Shown here piece by piece: positions 1 to 7,171 of a stretch of DNA of 8,637 nt. This DNA is from Actinomycetota bacterium. GTDB taxonomy: Bacteria > Actinomycetota > Thermoleophilia > Gaiellales > Gaiellaceae. The notes under the pieces were generated by a model. It saw only the letters and a list, made by a program, of their open reading frames with translations, was not told the DNA's origin and ran no database searches. Position numbers and translations under genes: made by a program. Numbering within the stretch: the stretch's first letter is position 1; the number at the start of each line of letters is the position of its first letter. The stretch lies in assembly GCA_013697465.1 (NCBI GenBank), contig JACCWU010000297.1, positions 1 through 8,637 on the forward strand, read 5' to 3'.

Positions 1-219
1 TTCGACGACCTGATCGAGGCGTTCGTCCGCGTGTTGAGAATCGGTCGCACGAGCATTACGTACGACTTCTCCGCGTGGCGGCGTCCCGACGACACCCTCC
101 TCGTGCAGTCGACCCAGACGCTCGTCCTCGTGGACTCGGCTGAGCGGCGACCAACACCCATCCCGGAGGAGCTCCGAGCCCCGCTTCGAGCGTTCGAGGG
201 CGCCGACCTCGAGGAGTGA
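1..219 (+). CDS. Acyl-CoA thioesterase (hotdog fold, 4HBT/YbgC-like), C-terminal part
   Basis: The window opens inside this gene; 72 in-frame codons are visible before the TGA stop. The translation carries the last strands of a hotdog thioesterase: an R-x-G-x-TSITYDF strand, then a strand reading STQTLVLVD, then the family's usual ending of the type RPxPIPEELRAPLRAFEG. This ending is typical of YbgC/FadM-like enzymes, which hydrolyse acyl-CoA thioesters to free acid and CoA in the cytoplasm. The N-terminal half, with the catalytic Asp or Glu region, lies outside the window, so substrate class cannot be judged. The next gene begins four bases after the stop, so the two are probably co-transcribed. 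The internal GTG at 31 is not taken as the start, because the frame is open and family-like right to the window edge. Confidence 0.8.
   Translation, partial: FDDLIEAFVRVLRIGRTSITYDFSAWRRPDDTLLVQSTQTLVLVDSAERRPTPIPEELRAPLRAFEGADLEE
211..216 (+). promoter_or_regulatory. Ribosome binding site of the GAF-like gene
   Basis: GAGGAG lies inside the last codons of the thioesterase gene, seven bases before the GTG at 224. It supports that GTG as the start and implies translation of both genes from one mRNA. Confidence 0.55.
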
Positions 220-223
220 GGCA

Positions 224-568
224 GTGAGCACGCACGCGTTGGACGCGCTCGAACGAATCGTCGACGAGGACGGAGGCGCGGACGACGTACTTCGCTCGGT
301 CGTCCAGCGACTCGTCGAGGAGCCGGAGATCGCATGGGCAGGGATCGCGTTCCTCGAGCAGGGCGCGCTTGCGCTCGGCCCGAGAGCCGGAACGGCCGAC
401 AAGTCGCGTCGCCTGCGAACGCCGGTCGACTTTCAGGGACGATCAGTCGGTGAGTTGTGGGTCGACGGTCGCGCCGACGGAGCGTTCCTCGAGCATGTCG
501 CTCTTCTCATCTCGGCGCACGTGCTCATCGGCTGGGACACGCGCGGGGAGTACTGGGACGCCTCGTAA
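224..568 (+). CDS. Small GAF-domain-like protein
   Basis: This is a 114-residue cytoplasmic protein with no signal peptide or membrane segment. Residues 1-33 form a helix (ALDALERIVDEDGGADDVLRSVV). A GAF-like core follows: EIAWAGIAFLEQGALALGP at about 35-53, then RTPVDFQGRSVGELWVDG, and a final helix (FLEHVALLISAHVLIGWDT). The pattern of a W-A-G-I strand, a GP-x-AG turn and a closing helix is that of short stand-alone GAF proteins. GAF domains bind small ligands or act as sensors, but no cysteine, haem or chromophore residue points to a ligand here. The GTG start was chosen for its position five bases after the upstream stop and the GAGGAG at 211-216. Coupling to a thioesterase gives no clear functional hint. 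The fold call is moderately sure; the function is unknown. Confidence 0.7.
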   Translation: MSTHALDALERIVDEDGGADDVLRSVVQRLVEEPEIAWAGIAFLEQGALALGPRAGTADKSRRLRTPVDFQGRSVGELWVDGRADGAFLEHVALLISAHVLIGWDTRGEYWDAS

Positions 569-628
569 ACCGTCGCCCTGCTTGTGGGGGAGGGGTCTGG
601 CCGGCTCGACCGGTGGGGATCGAGACCT

Positions 629-685
629 ACCGCGCGCCCGCCCGTAGACAGGCGCGCGGTTCCCTTCCCCTCTCCCCCTCTCCTT
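629..685 (+). terminator. Hairpin with pyrimidine tail after the GAF-like gene
   Basis: Arms at 629-638 (ACCGCGCGCC) and 651-660 (GGCGCGCGGT) are perfect complements: a 10-bp stem with a 12-base loop. An uninterrupted pyrimidine run of C and T follows from 660 to 685. The position, 60 bases after the GAF-like stop, fits an intrinsic-type terminator. The tail is C-rich rather than a pure T run, as is common in high-GC genomes, so termination strength is uncertain. Confidence 0.6.
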
Positions 686-767
686 GTAATGCCGCATTTG
701 GGGATGCAATCCCTCGAACGAGGTAGCCCCGCTCAAGCGGATGAGATGCGTACCGCGAGTCGGTGCA

Positions 768-794
768 GCGGTCGGCCCTCCCTCGACCGACCGC
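768..794 (-). terminator. Hairpin after the secreted-protein gene (convergent region)
   Basis: GCGGTCGG at 768-775 pairs perfectly with CCGACCGC at 787-794, leaving an 11-base loop. It lies 24 bases beyond the stop of the minus-strand gene ending at 819 and faces the plus-strand hairpin at 629-660, so it is likely the end of the minus-strand operon. There is no T tract on either side. The rest of 569-818 shows no convincing coding sequence. Confidence 0.4.
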
Positions 795-818
795 TTGCCT
801 CGAGTGGGATGCGCCGCT

Positions 819-1505
819 CTACGCGCGCGGCTCGGGAAGTCCGTGGCCGGCGTGGAACGCGCCGAACCCGTGCCGGAACCGAGGCTCCATGAAACCCCGG
901 CGCGAGCCGGGATCGCGGTTGACGAGCTCCGTGATCCGTTCTTCCAAGATCCCCTTGATCTCATCAGCCTGTGCCTTCGTCAGACGGCCATCTTCGACGG
1001 CCTGGTCGAGCTTCGTCCGAGCCGAGTCGACGAGAGTCCGTACGAGCCCGTCGACCGACTTGCCTTCGGCTTCGGCGATCTCGGCGAGGCTTTTGCCACC
1101 CGCGAGTTGCGACCTCAGCTCGGCCTCGGTCAGCTCGAGGTACCACGCGGCGGTCTCGAGCGTCGCGACATGTCCGAGATGACCGTGATCCGGACCGTGC
1201 CCGAAACCGCCGAAGAAGAGCGGCGCGCCCTCTGCGTCGAGCCGTTCCTTGAGCGTTTCCGCCCGCTTCTCGGTCAACCTCCCCGCTTCGACCGCCTCGT
1301 CGATGCGGTTCTTCAGCGCCTGCCGGAGCGCGTCGCTCAGTGCCCCTGGCTCGACGCCGAGCTGGTTCGCCGCGTCGTCGATCACCGCTGCGCTCTCGTC
1401 TTCGGGGGAGAGCACGTCCGCCGCCGCGAAAGCGGCGCCGCCGCCTGCGACCGCGAGCGCTGCTCCGGTTGCCGCGACCACCATGATCTTGCGGTTCCAT
1501 TTCAC
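819..1505 (-). CDS. Secreted alpha-helical protein with two repeat modules and His/Gly-rich segments
   Basis: This 228-residue protein has an N-terminal signal sequence (MKWNRKIMVV, then an Ala/Gly-rich hydrophobic core to about residue 28), so it should be exported. Two related helical modules follow. The first spans about 44-90 and contains LGVEPGALSDAL and then IDEAVEAGRLTEKRAETLKERL. The second spans about 115-195 and contains the LELTEAEL / GKSLAEIAEAEGKSVDGL helix pair and then LDQAVEDGRLTKAQADEIKGIL. Between them lies a Gly/His-rich linker (about 98-113), and a similar Phe/Gly/His-rich tail ends the protein. The GTG start is fixed by AAGGAGG six bases upstream. It is the last gene of the minus-strand operon, 46 bases after the ATPase gene. 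I do not recognise a named family with a known function. Context and export suggest an envelope or extracellular role with the ABC transporter and stress system. Metal binding by the His-rich parts is only a possibility. Confidence 0.75.
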   Translation of the reverse strand: MKWNRKIMVVAATGAALAVAGGGAAFAAADVLSPEDESAAVIDDAANQLGVEPGALSDALRQALKNRIDEAVEAGRLTEKRAETLKERLDAEGAPLFFGGFGHGPDHGHLGHVATLETAAWYLELTEAELRSQLAGGKSLAEIAEAEGKSVDGLVRTLVDSARTKLDQAVEDGRLTKAQADEIKGILEERITELVNRDPGSRRGFMEPRFRHGFGAFHAGHGLPEPRA

Positions 1506-1511
1506 TCGTGT

Positions 1512-1518
1512 CCTCCTT
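1512..1518 (-). promoter_or_regulatory. Strong Shine-Dalgarno of the secreted-protein gene
   Basis: AAGGAGG on the minus strand, six bases before the GTG at 1505. It decides the GTG over the in-frame and out-of-frame ATG codons nearby. It contrasts with the lack of any Shine-Dalgarno before htrA and the permease gene. Confidence 0.7.
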
Positions 1519-1551
1519 CGTCGATGTCAGGTCGCTGCATGGGTCTTCGCG

Positions 1552-2286
<735 letters not shown>

Positions 2287-2291
2287 GTTTC

Positions 2292-2298
2292 TCTCCTC
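2292..2298 (-). promoter_or_regulatory. Shine-Dalgarno of the ATPase gene
   Basis: GAGGAGA on the minus strand in the short gap between permease and ATPase, about six bases before the GTG at 2286. It confirms this start and active translation of an internal operon gene. Confidence 0.65.
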
Positions 2299-2301
2299 GC
2301 T

Positions 2302-3797
2302 TCAGTCGATGTGCCGGAGGGCATCCGCGGGTCGCAGCCGTGCCGCTCGGAGGCCCCCGACCGCGCCCGCCACCAAACCCCCCAGGAGAGCAAGACCCAC
2401 AGCGCCGAGGACGAGGCCGACCGCCGACCGGGGCCTCGAGGGCGACGTCGGTCGTGCTTGCGGACACCGCGCCCTGGCCGAAGGGACCGATGAAGCGCGG
2501 GCCGGCATCCTCCACGGCCCCTCCCACCGTCGCCTCGAGCGAGGGCGCCAGAGCGCCGACGAGAGCCGCGCCGGCGACACCGAGGGCGATGCCGACGACA
2601 GCGCCGAGCGCGCCCTGAGCCAGCGACTCGCCCGACACCTGGCGCACGACGCGCCACTGGGACCAGCCGAGGGCTTTCAGCGTGCCGAACTCGCGCACGC
2701 GCTTTGTCACGGATGACAGCGTCAGCAGACTCGCGATGAGGAAGGCCGCTAGGAGCCCCACGATGGTGAGCGCCGTGCCGAGCTTCCCGGCGAGGTTCTT
2801 CGCGTCCACGAGGGTCCCGGAGACCCGGTCGGCAAGGTCCTCTGCAGTCGTGACGGACGCGCCGTCGACGGTCTGCTCGATCTCGGCAGCGACTGTCGCC
2901 ACGTCGTCGGCGCTTTCGGCGCGCACGTAGACGGTGTTCACGCGACCGGTGCGGTCAGCGAGCTCCTGGAGCTGGCCGAGCTTCACGTACACGTCGGACG
3001 ACTGGCCGCCGAGCGGAGTCTGTGCGATCCCCACGATCGTGAAGGTCTTTCCCCCCAGCGTGACCGTGTCTCCGCGCCCCAGCCCCTCGCGGCTCGCGTA
3101 GCTCTCGTTGACGATCGCCTCGCGCGCGTCCGAGGATCCGAAGTAACGCCCCTCGGTCACCTGGCCCGGCGTGAAGGCGCCGAGCTCGCGGTTCTTCGCG
3201 TCCACGCCCGCGACGCTGATGTTCGACGCGTCGATCGACTCGGGCGGCCCGGCTCCCGACCCGGGAGCGAGCCCACCGGGCGCTTCGTCGTCGGCGGGCC
3301 GTGGAGTGGTGAAACCGTCTCGCGGCTCGGCCTGTTCGGAACCGTGCCTTCGATGTGGAGGGAGTTCAGCGCAAGGCCACCCGCCGCCGACTGGACGCCG
3401 TCGAGGTTCTGAATCTCCGCGACCTCGCTCGCAGGGAACGACAGCTGGGCCGTCGAGACGAACGTATCGCGCGAGAACTTCGTCCCCGGCTCACCGAGAT
3501 CGCGGAGGCCGAAGCGCCCACCACCGTTCTCTTCCTGGAGCTGTCGACGCTCCTCGTTCGAGAGATCCGGGAAACCGCCACCTGTTTCGGGAGAGAGGTC
3601 GATCGGTCGAGAGACGGACATGTCGGTTCCGACGCCGGTCAACGGTTCGAGCACCTGTTCCTGCGCGCGATCGAGCCGTTGGATAGGGCGTTGACGGTCA
3701 CGACGAGGGCGACGCCGATCCCCAGCCCGAGAGCGGTGAGGATCGTGCGGCCACTTCGTCGCCGAAGCTCGGCGAGCACGTAGGTCACGTAGAACAT
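2302..3797 (-). pseudogene. ABC transporter permease, MacB/FtsX type, with three frameshifts
   Basis: The family-like protein is spread over three reading frames. It starts at ATG 3797 with MFYVTYVLAELRRRSGRTIL and a first membrane segment ending VVTVNALSNG. It then shifts near 3674, where one base appears lost and the next frame reads DRAQEQVLEPLTGVGTDMS. A periplasmic domain follows, with a second one-base loss near 3337. The third frame (GVDAKNRELGAFTPGQVT) runs through two further membrane segments with the FtsX-type loop REFGTLKALGWSQWRVVRQ. A third shift near 2425 (one extra base, or two lost) leads into the last membrane segment and the ending RAARLRPADALRHID with TGA. The span is 1496 bases; +1, +1 and -1 corrections give 1497, exactly 499 codons including the stop, about 498 residues, a normal length for the family. 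No other stop interrupts the pieces. This is either recent decay or sequence error. It would form the membrane pair of the downstream ATPase. Its promoter region holds a four-repeat array. Confidence 0.85.
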
Positions 3798-3815
3798 GAA
3801 ACGGAGAGAAACAGC

Positions 3816-3859
3816 GCGTGCTGAGAGCGTGCTGAAAGACCCCTAAGAACCCGCTAAGA
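3816..3859 (-). promoter_or_regulatory. Four tandem 11-bp direct repeats: predicted response-regulator operator of the ABC permease operon
   Basis: Read on the minus strand, the 44 bases divide exactly into TCTTAGCGGGT, TCTTAGGGGTC, TTTCAGCACGC and TCTCAGCACGC. The last two units match at 10 of 11 positions. The array fills the gap between the kinase stop (3868) and the permease ATG (3797), leaving 18 bases to the start codon. The orientation is the same, relative to the gene served, as in the htrA array. Tandem 11-bp direct repeats are the known site geometry of OmpR/PhoB-family regulators, so the regulator encoded at 5267-5941 is the natural candidate. The site implies an internal promoter for permease, ATPase and secreted protein. 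Confidence 0.75.
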
Positions 3860-3867
3860 CCGCAAGC

Positions 3868-5220
3868 TCAGGCGATGGCGGTCGCGCGGCCGTTCAGGCG
3901 CAAGGTCATTCGCGTGCCGCCGCCTTCGGCTCTCTCGGCGAGGATCTCCCCGCCGTGCGTCTCGACCACCTGCCGCACGATCGCGAGCCCCAGCCCGGAT
4001 CCAGGCATGCCTCGCGCCGAGCGCGCCCGGTAGAAGCGGTCGAAGACGTAGGGCAGATCCTCCTCGGAGATGCCGGGGCCGTGATCCCGCACCCGCACGG
4101 TTCCGGCGCGCACGTCCAGCTCGACCTCGGCTCCGGGCTCGCTCCATTTTGCGGCGTTGTCGAGCAGGTTCCCGATCGCGCGCTCGAGCGTCGCCGGAAC
4201 CCCGTTGACCACGGACTCTTCGAGCTCCGAGGTGAACATGATCTCCGGGTGGTTACGCCGAGCGCGCTCGAGGGCGTCGCGGGCGACGAGATCGAGGCGG
4301 ACGTCCTCGGGCTCCGCTGTGTGCTGCTCCGCGCGCGCGAGCTCGATCAGCTCGGCGATCAGCGTGGTCATCTCGCCGAGCTGCTCGACCACGTCCGAGA
4401 GCAGCCGGCCGCGGTCCCCGGCAGGAAGCGCCCGGTCGCTCGCGAGCACCTCGATATTGGTCCGAAGGCTGGTCAGTGGGGTCCGCAGCTCGTGCGAGGC
4501 GTCTGCGACGAGCTGGCGTTGCGCGCGAGTGGATTCCTCGAGCGCCGCCAGCATGCTGTTGAAGCTTGCGGCGAGCCTGCTGAGCTCGTCGCGGCCGGTC
4601 ACCTCGATCCGCTCGGAGAGGTCGCCCGTCTTCGTCACGCGCTCGGCCGTTCCCGTGAGGCGCCGCACCGGGGCCAGGGCGGCCTGGGAGACGACGAGGC
4701 CCAGCACGGCAGCCATGGCGATGCCGGTTGCCGCGATCAGCAGAAGGAAGAGGCCGAGACGCTCGAGTGACTGGTCGACCTCGCTCAGTGGCCGTGCGAC
4801 CTGGACGGCGGATCCGGGGCCGTACGCGAAGGTGAAGACGCGGAGGTGCTGGCCGTCCACGGTCGTATCTCTCCAGAACGCCTCGCCGGCGTTTCCGGCA
4901 ACGTCCAGCACGTCCTCGTCCACCGGAAGCTCGGTCTCCTGGCGCGGCGGGACGAGGATGTCCCCGTCCGCGTTCACGAGCTGGACATAACCACGAGCCT
5001 CGCCGAACTGCGGCTGAACGGCCAGGTACGCCTCCCCGTTCCCCGCGGGCACCACGGCGAGGGGACGTGCCGTGATCTCGGCGGCGCGGCGCTCGAGCGC
5101 CTCGTCGATCGGCGCTCTCAACTGCTCGCGCGCCACCACGTAGACGACCGCGGACGCGAGAACCACCGCGAGGGCGACCGCAGCGGCGGCACCGACGGCG
5201 ATCCGGACGCGAAAGCTCAT
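3868..5220 (-). CDS. Two-component sensor histidine kinase (MprB-like)
   Basis: This 450-residue membrane kinase pairs with the regulator just upstream. A first membrane segment lies at about 7-30, an extracytoplasmic sensor region at about 31-153, and a second membrane segment at about 155-178. A HAMP linker (about 179-231, VRRLTGTAERVTKTGDLSERI) follows, then HisKA with DASHELRTPLTSLRTN and phospho-acceptor His243. The HATPase domain has N-box NLLDNAAKW (Asn355), G1 DHGPGI (379-384), F-box DRFYRA and G2 GSGLG (407-411). All catalytic motifs are present, so it should be active. Domain order and the neighbouring HtrA gene resemble MprB of mycobacteria, which senses envelope stress; the signal here is unknown. 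The ATG at 5220 gives a normal two-segment N terminus but has only a weak GC-rich ribosome site. A 17-codon frame bridges it to the regulator stop, so translational coupling is likely. Confidence 0.93.
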   Translation of the reverse strand: MSFRVRIAVGAAAAVALAVVLASAVVYVVAREQLRAPIDEALERRAAEITARPLAVVPAGNGEAYLAVQPQFGEARGYVQLVNADGDILVPPRQETELPVDEDVLDVAGNAGEAFWRDTTVDGQHLRVFTFAYGPGSAVQVARPLSEVDQSLERLGLFLLLIAATGIAMAAVLGLVVSQAALAPVRRLTGTAERVTKTGDLSERIEVTGRDELSRLAASFNSMLAALEESTRAQRQLVADASHELRTPLTSLRTNIEVLASDRALPAGDRGRLLSDVVEQLGEMTTLIAELIELARAEQHTAEPEDVRLDLVARDALERARRNHPEIMFTSELEESVVNGVPATLERAIGNLLDNAAKWSEPGAEVELDVRAGTVRVRDHGPGISEEDLPYVFDRFYRARSARGMPGSGLGLAIVRQVVETHGGEILAERAEGGGTRMTLRLNGRATAIA

Positions 5221-5270
5221 CGCCCGCCGCCCGGTCGGTGTGCGCTGACCCGCAGGTGGAGGATGCTCAT
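5217..5270 (-). other. 17-codon mini-frame with ATGA overlaps at both ends, between regulator and kinase
   Basis: An ATG at 5270 overlaps the regulator TGA as ATGA. It reads MSILHLRVSAHRPGGGR and stops at a TGA that overlaps the kinase ATG, again as ATGA. It could relay ribosomes from regulator to kinase in place of a good Shine-Dalgarno. Alternatively it is chance in GC-rich sequence, or the remnant of a longer kinase N terminus broken by an indel. Confidence 0.3.
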
Positions 5271-5941
5271 CGCTCGCGCAAGGCGTAGCCGACGCCGCGC
5301 ACGGTGTGGATGAGCCGCGACCTGCCCCCCACCTCCGTCTTTCTACGTAGATAGCCGATGTACACGTCGAGGGAGTTCGACGAGGGGCCGAAGTCGTAGC
5401 CCCACACTCGCTCGAAGATGATCGACCGCGTGAGGACCTGACGGGGGTTTCGAAGGAACAGCTCGAGGAGGGAGAACTCCGTGCGGGTAAGCTCGATGAG
5501 CTCGTTGTCGCGTCTCACCTGACGCGTTCCCGGCTCGAGCACGAGATCCCCGAACCGCAGGCTGTCGCCCGAGCCGTTCCCTGCACGCCGCATCAGCGCT
5601 CGCAGCCGCGCGAGGAGCTCGGCGAGCGCGAACGGCTTCGGCAGGTAGTCGTCCGCACCGGCATCGAGGCCGGCCACGCGGCTGTCGACCTCCGCGCGCG
5701 CGGTGAGCATGAGAACCGGAACCTCGTTCCTGTCCGCGCGAAGGCGCCGGCAGACGTCGAGCCCGTCGATTCCGGGCATGAGGACGTCGAGGATCACGGC
5801 GTCGGGCTGCGCAGGGAGGACGAGCCGCGCCAAGGCTTCTTCACCGTCTTCAGCGAGCTCGACGTCATATCCCTCGAGCTCGAGCGCTCGGCGCAACGAA
5901 TCGCGAACGGCCGGCTCGTCGTCGACGACGAGGATCTTCAT
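5267..5941 (-). CDS. OmpR/PhoB-family response regulator (MprA-like)
   Basis: This is a 224-residue cytoplasmic DNA-binding regulator. The receiver domain starts at MKILVVDDEPAVRDSL and holds acidic pocket Asp7/Asp8, phospho-acceptor Asp52 (VILDVLMPGIDG), Thr80 and Lys102 (PKPF). The C-terminal winged helix-turn-helix is at about 127-222: RTEFSLLELFLRNPRQVLTR, then RVWGYDFGPSSNSLDVYIGYLRRK and the wing IHTVRGVGYALR. It should be phosphorylated by the kinase encoded next. The ATG at 5941 begins exactly at the receiver fold but has no Shine-Dalgarno. A GTG at 5980, five bases after a TAGAGG, is an alternative leaderless start that would add MTHNCVHDDHDKL. Three four-unit arrays of 11-bp direct repeats in this window match the way this family binds DNA, so htrA and the ABC operon are likely direct targets. 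The array at 6002-6045 also lies just upstream, so autoregulation is possible. Confidence 0.94.
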   Translation of the reverse strand: MKILVVDDEPAVRDSLRRALELEGYDVELAEDGEEALARLVLPAQPDAVILDVLMPGIDGLDVCRRLRADRNEVPVLMLTARAEVDSRVAGLDAGADDYLPKPFALAELLARLRALMRRAGNGSGDSLRFGDLVLEPGTRQVRRDNELIELTRTEFSLLELFLRNPRQVLTRSIIFERVWGYDFGPSSNSLDVYIGYLRRKTEVGGRSRLIHTVRGVGYALRER

Positions 5942-5979
5942 GAGCTTGTCGTGATCGTCATGAACGCAATTGTGCGTCA

Positions 5980-5991
5980 CCGGAGCCTCTA
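5980..5991 (-). promoter_or_regulatory. Possible -10 element of the regulator-kinase operon
   Basis: On the minus strand TAGAGG (5986-5991) lies five bases before a GTG at 5980 that is in frame with the regulator. The spacing fits a leaderless start. The sixth base is not T, and no -35 is evident, so this is a weak call. The htrA array would occupy the -35 area of this promoter, allowing autoregulation. Confidence 0.3.
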
Positions 5992-6001
5992 GCAAGGCTC
6001 G

Positions 6002-6045
6002 TCTTAGCGACTTCTTACCCCCATCTCAGGCGCTCCTTAGCTCCT
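6002..6045 (+). promoter_or_regulatory. Four tandem 11-bp direct repeats: predicted response-regulator operator of htrA
   Basis: The 44 bases divide exactly into TCTTAGCGACT, TCTTACCCCCA, TCTCAGGCGCT and CCTTAGCTCCT; every unit matches TCTTAG in at least five of six core positions. The array lies between the divergent regulator and htrA genes, pointing toward htrA. The htrA ATG comes 20 bases after the last unit. The sequence CCATGA begins seven bases past the array, as it also does past the third array. The geometry fits OmpR/PhoB-family binding with several dimers in tandem, and the core is close to the array before the permease. Confidence 0.78.
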
Positions 6046-6064
6046 CTCGCTGCCATGAGACCCG

Positions 6065-7171
6065 ATGAATCGACGCCCGACCCGAACCGTGTTGCTCACC
6101 GGCGCGATCGCCGTCGCTGTCGGCGTCGGTGGGGTCGCCGGGGCCGGTACACACGCCGTGCTCTCCGACGACTCGGGAACCGTCGTGCGGGAGGTGACCG
6201 TCCAAGACGCCGAGTCCGCGGCCGCCTCGGGTGTACTCTCGATCGCGCAGATCTACTCACGCTCCTTCAAAGGAGTCGTCGAGATCACTGCGTCGGGAGG
6301 CTCTTCGACCTTGGGCGGTGAGGAGCAGCAGGCTCAGGGCTCGGGCTTCGTCTTCGATCGTCAGGGAACGATCGTGACCAACCAGCACGTCGTGGACGGC
6401 GCAGAATCGATCCGCATCCGACTCTGGAACGGCAAGACGTACACCGCCGAGCTCGTCGGAACCGATCCCTCGACAGACCTCGCGGTCATCAAGGTCGACG
6501 CGCCTGAGTCGGTGCTTGAGCCGCTCAGCCTCGGTGACTCCAACGATCTCGAGGTCGGCGCCACGGTGGTCGCGATCGGGAGCCCGTTCGGGCTCGAGGG
6601 AACGGTGACGAGCGGAATCGTCAGCGCGCTGCACCGCCAGATGACTGCGCCCAACAACTTCACCATCACAGATTCCATCCAGACCGACGCCGCGATCAAC
6701 CACGGGAACTCCGGCGGCCCCTTGCTGGACACGAGCGGCCGCGTCGTCGGTGTCAACGCGCAGATCGAGAGCGAGTCCGGAGGTAGCGACGGGATCGGCT
6801 TCGCGATTCCCTCGAACACGGTGCGCTCGATCGTGTCCCAGCTCCTCGAGAGCGGGACGGTCGAGCACGCATATCTGGGCGTCACAATGGTCTCGGTCCC
6901 AGAGGGTGTCGCCGTGACCGAAGTGAGAGCCGGAACGCCGGCCGCCAAGGCGGGCCTGCGGCCGGCGACAGGGACACGGACGCTCGACGGACAAGACATT
7001 CCGACCGGCGGCGACGTGATCGTCGCGTTGGACGGAGCCGCCGTCTCGTCCTCCGCCGAGCTGCAGTCCGCAGTGGACGCGAACCTCCCTGGTGACACGG
7101 TGTCGATCACGGTTCTTCGCAGCGGTGAGCGGAAGACGATCGACGTCACGCTCGCGAGCCGTCCTTCTTAG
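6065..7171 (+). CDS. htrA: HtrA/DegP-family serine protease with PDZ domain (PepD-like)
   Basis: This is an intact 368-residue membrane-anchored protease facing the outside of the cell. A short basic N terminus (MNRRPTRTVL) and one hydrophobic segment (about 9-30) act as uncleaved anchor or signal. A linker (about 31-60) leads to the trypsin-like domain with a complete catalytic triad: His108 in TNQHVVDG, Asp138 in STDLAVIK, Ser216 in GNSGGPL. A PDZ domain (about 265-365) begins at AYLGVTMVSVPEGVAV and ends GERKTIDVTLASRPS. HtrA proteins degrade or refold damaged envelope proteins. In mycobacteria the homologue pepD follows mprAB and is controlled by MprA; here the gene is divergent from the regulator with an operator array between them. 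The ATG at 6065 fits the anchor sequence; an ATG at 6055 is in another frame. No Shine-Dalgarno precedes it, which with the array spacing suggests a leaderless mRNA. Its stop codon lies inside the third array. Confidence 0.95.
   Translation: MNRRPTRTVLLTGAIAVAVGVGGVAGAGTHAVLSDDSGTVVREVTVQDAESAAASGVLSIAQIYSRSFKGVVEITASGGSSTLGGEEQQAQGSGFVFDRQGTIVTNQHVVDGAESIRIRLWNGKTYTAELVGTDPSTDLAVIKVDAPESVLEPLSLGDSNDLEVGATVVAIGSPFGLEGTVTSGIVSALHRQMTAPNNFTITDSIQTDAAINHGNSGGPLLDTSGRVVGVNAQIESESGGSDGIGFAIPSNTVRSIVSQLLESGTVEHAYLGVTMVSVPEGVAVTEVRAGTPAAKAGLRPATGTRTLDGQDIPTGGDVIVALDGAAVSSSAELQSAVDANLPGDTVSITVLRSGERKTIDVTLASRPS

Noticed and set aside
586..618. G-rich stretch considered as a G-quadruplex
   Set aside because: Only three runs of four or more G plus a GG; the spacing is long and the canonical four-run pattern is not met.
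689..760. Region with short complementary segments (such as GGGAT-GCA-ATCCC) considered as a tRNA
   Set aside because: No acceptor stem, T-loop consensus or anticodon arm can be assembled.
2302..3797. Programmed ribosomal frameshifting as the reason for the split permease
   Set aside because: Three shifts with no slippery heptamer or downstream structure at the sites, and mixed direction of shift; decay or sequence error is simpler.
3955..4990. Overlapping plus-strand frames of 271 and 277 codons opposite the kinase
   Set aside because: They are complementary to intact HisKA and HATPase motifs and show no protein family features.
6257..7149. Minus-strand frames of 245 and 262 codons opposite htrA
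   Set aside because: htrA has a full catalytic triad and PDZ domain on the plus strand; these are shadows.
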